Part shown: in pieces, positions 14,240 to 15,704 of the stretch
Layout of the letters: the number at the start of each line of letters is the position of its first letter
How positions within the stretch are numbered: position 1 is the first letter of the stretch
Assembly: GCA_003518125.1 (NCBI GenBank)
Contig: DOZG01000077.1
Coordinates: 5,752-21,455 of the forward strand
Source of the DNA: Patescibacteria group bacterium
GTDB lineage: Bacteria > Patescibacteriota > Dojkabacteria > SC72
Reading direction: 5' to 3'
Length of the DNA: 15,704 nt
The notes under the pieces: generated by a model
What the model was told of the DNA's origin: nothing
Database searches by the model: none
The model's input: the letters and a program-made list of their open reading frames with translations, nothing else
Translations under genes and position numbers: made by a program

Positions 14240-15532
14240 ATGGCAGATTTAATAGTTAGAGGTGGAAAAAATCTTAGTGGTGAAATAACACCAGCAGGGA
14301 ATAAAAATGCAGCACTACCAATACTTTGCGCAACACTTCTTACCAATGAAACAGTAATCCTTAGAAACTTTCCAGAGTTACTAGATGTTATTAAACTCAT
14401 AGATTTACTAAAATCCCTCGGTTCTGATATCGATTGGAATAAAGAGGAGAAAGTTTTAACAATAAATAATTCCAACTTAAGAAAAGATTTTGGAGATGAG
14501 GGTTTCCCTTTAGGAATGAGAGGTGCAGTTCTCTTACTTGGGCCGTTAGCTGTAAGAATGGATCATATAGAAGTAAAATCTAAGATTGGTGGTTGTGCAC
14601 TTGGTATCCGAGAATTAGACCCACATATAGATATACTTAAAGCTCTTGGAGCTAAAGTTGAAAGCGATAATCATTTGATTATCGATACCTCACAAGGCCT
14701 TCAAGGTGGTTCTATATGGACTGATTACATGTCAGTTACAACTACAGAAAATTTCATCATGGCAGCTTCTATGGCAAAAGGTGTGTCAGTACTAACAAAT
14801 GCAGCTTCAGAGCCACATGTACAAGATCTCTGTAACTGTTTAATTCAAATGGGTGCTAATATTGAAAATATTGGATCATGTAAAATAATAGTACATGGAG
14901 TAGAGGAGCTACATGGAACAGATTTTACAATCTCTTCTGACCATCATGAAATAACTACATTACTAGCGCTTGGAGCTATGACTGGTGGGGAAGTAAGAGT
15001 AACTAATTCTGTACCTGACTATTTCCCGTTAATAAATAGAGTATTTAAAAAATTGGGGGTAAACATTGAGTATGAAGGAGATACTGCAATTGTACGAGAG
15101 AATCAAGAACTAAAAGTACAGAAACCATACACAAAGAATATGCTACCTAAAATTGAGGCTGCTCCATGGCCATATTTCCCAGCAGATTTAATACCATTAA
15201 TGGTGGCCTTAGCCGTTAAAGCAGAAGGCTCTATCTTGTTTTGGAATAAACTATATGAAGGTGGTTTCTTTTGGATACCTGAACTTATTAAATTTGGTGC
15301 TCAGATAGTTATGTGCGATCCATATAGAATAATTGTATATGGGAATAAGCCTCTCAAACCTGCAACTGTTAATGCTCCAGATATTATCAGAGCAACAGTA
15401 GCTCTTCTTATGTTAGCACTAACAGTGGAGGGAGAAAGTAAAATTCATAATGCAGATGCAATTAGAAGGGCCCATCCAAACTTTATTGAAAACCTAAACA
15501 AATTAGGAGCTGATATTGAATGGATAGAGTAA
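14240..15532 (+). CDS. murA: UDP-N-acetylglucosamine 1-carboxyvinyltransferase (MurA)
   Basis: Transfers enolpyruvate from PEP to UDP-GlcNAc, the first committed peptidoglycan step. 430 aa, EPSP-synthase fold. Conserved: K22-N23 in AGNKNA, R94 in MRGAVLLLGPLA, the PEP-binding loop IGGCALGIRELDPH with C119 (the fosfomycin target in the family) and R124, and D316 in FPADL. The C-terminal third departs from the norm. The usual FPTDLQAQ reads FPADLIPL, IFExRF reads LYEGGFF, and the DLRAG motif reads DIIRAT with an apparent one-residue insertion before R384. Murein context makes MurA far more likely than AroA. Its stop is one base from the converging probable murF stop. Confidence 0.92.
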   Translation: MADLIVRGGKNLSGEITPAGNKNAALPILCATLLTNETVILRNFPELLDVIKLIDLLKSLGSDIDWNKEEKVLTINNSNLRKDFGDEGFPLGMRGAVLLLGPLAVRMDHIEVKSKIGGCALGIRELDPHIDILKALGAKVESDNHLIIDTSQGLQGGSIWTDYMSVTTTENFIMAASMAKGVSVLTNAASEPHVQDLCNCLIQMGANIENIGSCKIIVHGVEELHGTDFTISSDHHEITTLLALGAMTGGEVRVTNSVPDYFPLINRVFKKLGVNIEYEGDTAIVRENQELKVQKPYTKNMLPKIEAAPWPYFPADLIPLMVALAVKAEGSILFWNKLYEGGFFWIPELIKFGAQIVMCDPYRIIVYGNKPLKPATVNAPDIIRATVALLMLALTVEGESKIHNADAIRRAHPNFIENLNKLGADIEWIE

Positions 15533-15533
15533 T

Positions 15534-15704
15534 CTATTCCATAATATTGTACAACCCAATACTATGACTAGCTTTCAGTAATACTGCAATATCTTTTTGA
15601 TTCTTCTTGAGCTCATCGATAACCTCTTTAGCTTCCTGCCAATTCTCTAATCTTTCACCTATACCAAAATCTGAGAAAGATTCTCCAATATAAAATATCT
15701 TATC
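15534..15704 (-). CDS. Probable Mur ligase C-terminus (MurF-like), cut by window edge
   Basis: Only the last 56 codons are visible, ending in TAG at 15536-15534. IFYIGESFSDFG, then a helical stretch GERLENWQEAKEVIDELKK, then DIAVLLKASHSIGLYNIME resembles the C-terminal domain of UDP-MurNAc-tripeptide:D-Ala-D-Ala ligase (family G-xM, LVKGSRGMxLE). MurF is the best guess because of the mur neighbours; another Mur-type ligase is possible. It converges on murA. Confidence 0.55.
   Translation of the reverse strand, partial: DKIFYIGESFSDFGIGERLENWQEAKEVIDELKKNQKDIAVLLKASHSIGLYNIME

Noticed and set aside
1..15704. Alternative genetic code (UGA as Gly) of some CPR lineages
   Set aside because: prs ends on TGA exactly at the family's usual C-terminus, and the other proteins read to full length with no in-frame TGA.
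1..15704. Hidden defence system, CRISPR array, insertion sequence or integrated element
   Set aside because: I saw no direct-repeat array, transposase, integrase or flanking duplication; essentially all bases belong to housekeeping genes, tRNAs or short gaps.

Overview
The window is A+T-rich, gene-dense bacterial DNA carrying housekeeping genes with very short gaps. Several traits suggest a Patescibacteria/CPR-type bacterium: small proteins, a secreted protein resembling DUF5667, a stand-alone rubrerythrin-type rubredoxin, an archaeal-type CMP kinase, a membrane-anchored family-5 solute-binding protein without a permease, and almost no leader space before genes. A Dojkabacteria/Microgenomates-like member is possible, but I cannot fix the phylum. 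The prs gene ends on TGA exactly where its family normally ends, which argues against the UGA=Gly code of Absconditabacteria/Gracilibacteria. No rRNA, CRISPR array, transposon or phage module is visible.

Layout: 1-929 (-) is the N-terminal two thirds of an ABC-F ATPase cut by the window edge. It is divergent from a rightward series: prs, a secreted DUF5667-like protein, miaB, def, a membrane-anchored Ig-like protein with a lysine-rich tail, then tRNA-Leu(CAG). A leftward cluster follows (8235-5794): a holin-like membrane protein, secG and a family-5 substrate-binding protein. Divergent from it is pyk, followed by tRNA-Cys(GCA) and tRNA-Leu(TAA). Next is a leftward pair, an archaeal-type CMP kinase and a rubredoxin-like protein. 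A rightward cell-wall cluster closes the window: ftsW, murG, murB, murA, converging on the 3' end of a leftward probable murF at the right edge.

Together the genes cover peptidoglycan precursor synthesis and polymerisation (murA, murB, murG, ftsW, probably murF), nucleotide supply (prs, cmk), tRNA modification and N-terminal processing (miaB, def), ATP generation (pyk), secretion (secG) and translation (ABC-F, three tRNAs).

The strongest window-wide signal is regulatory. Most gene starts have a TATAAT-like hexamer, sometimes as an extended TGn form, ending only 5-10 nt before the start codon, and no Shine-Dalgarno sequence. This predicts mainly leaderless mRNAs and makes many adjacent same-strand genes separate transcription units. 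I found no convincing new defence, mobile or biosynthetic system. The other points of interest are residue changes in core enzymes, a nearly back-to-back promoter between cmk and ftsW, and two unassigned surface proteins.
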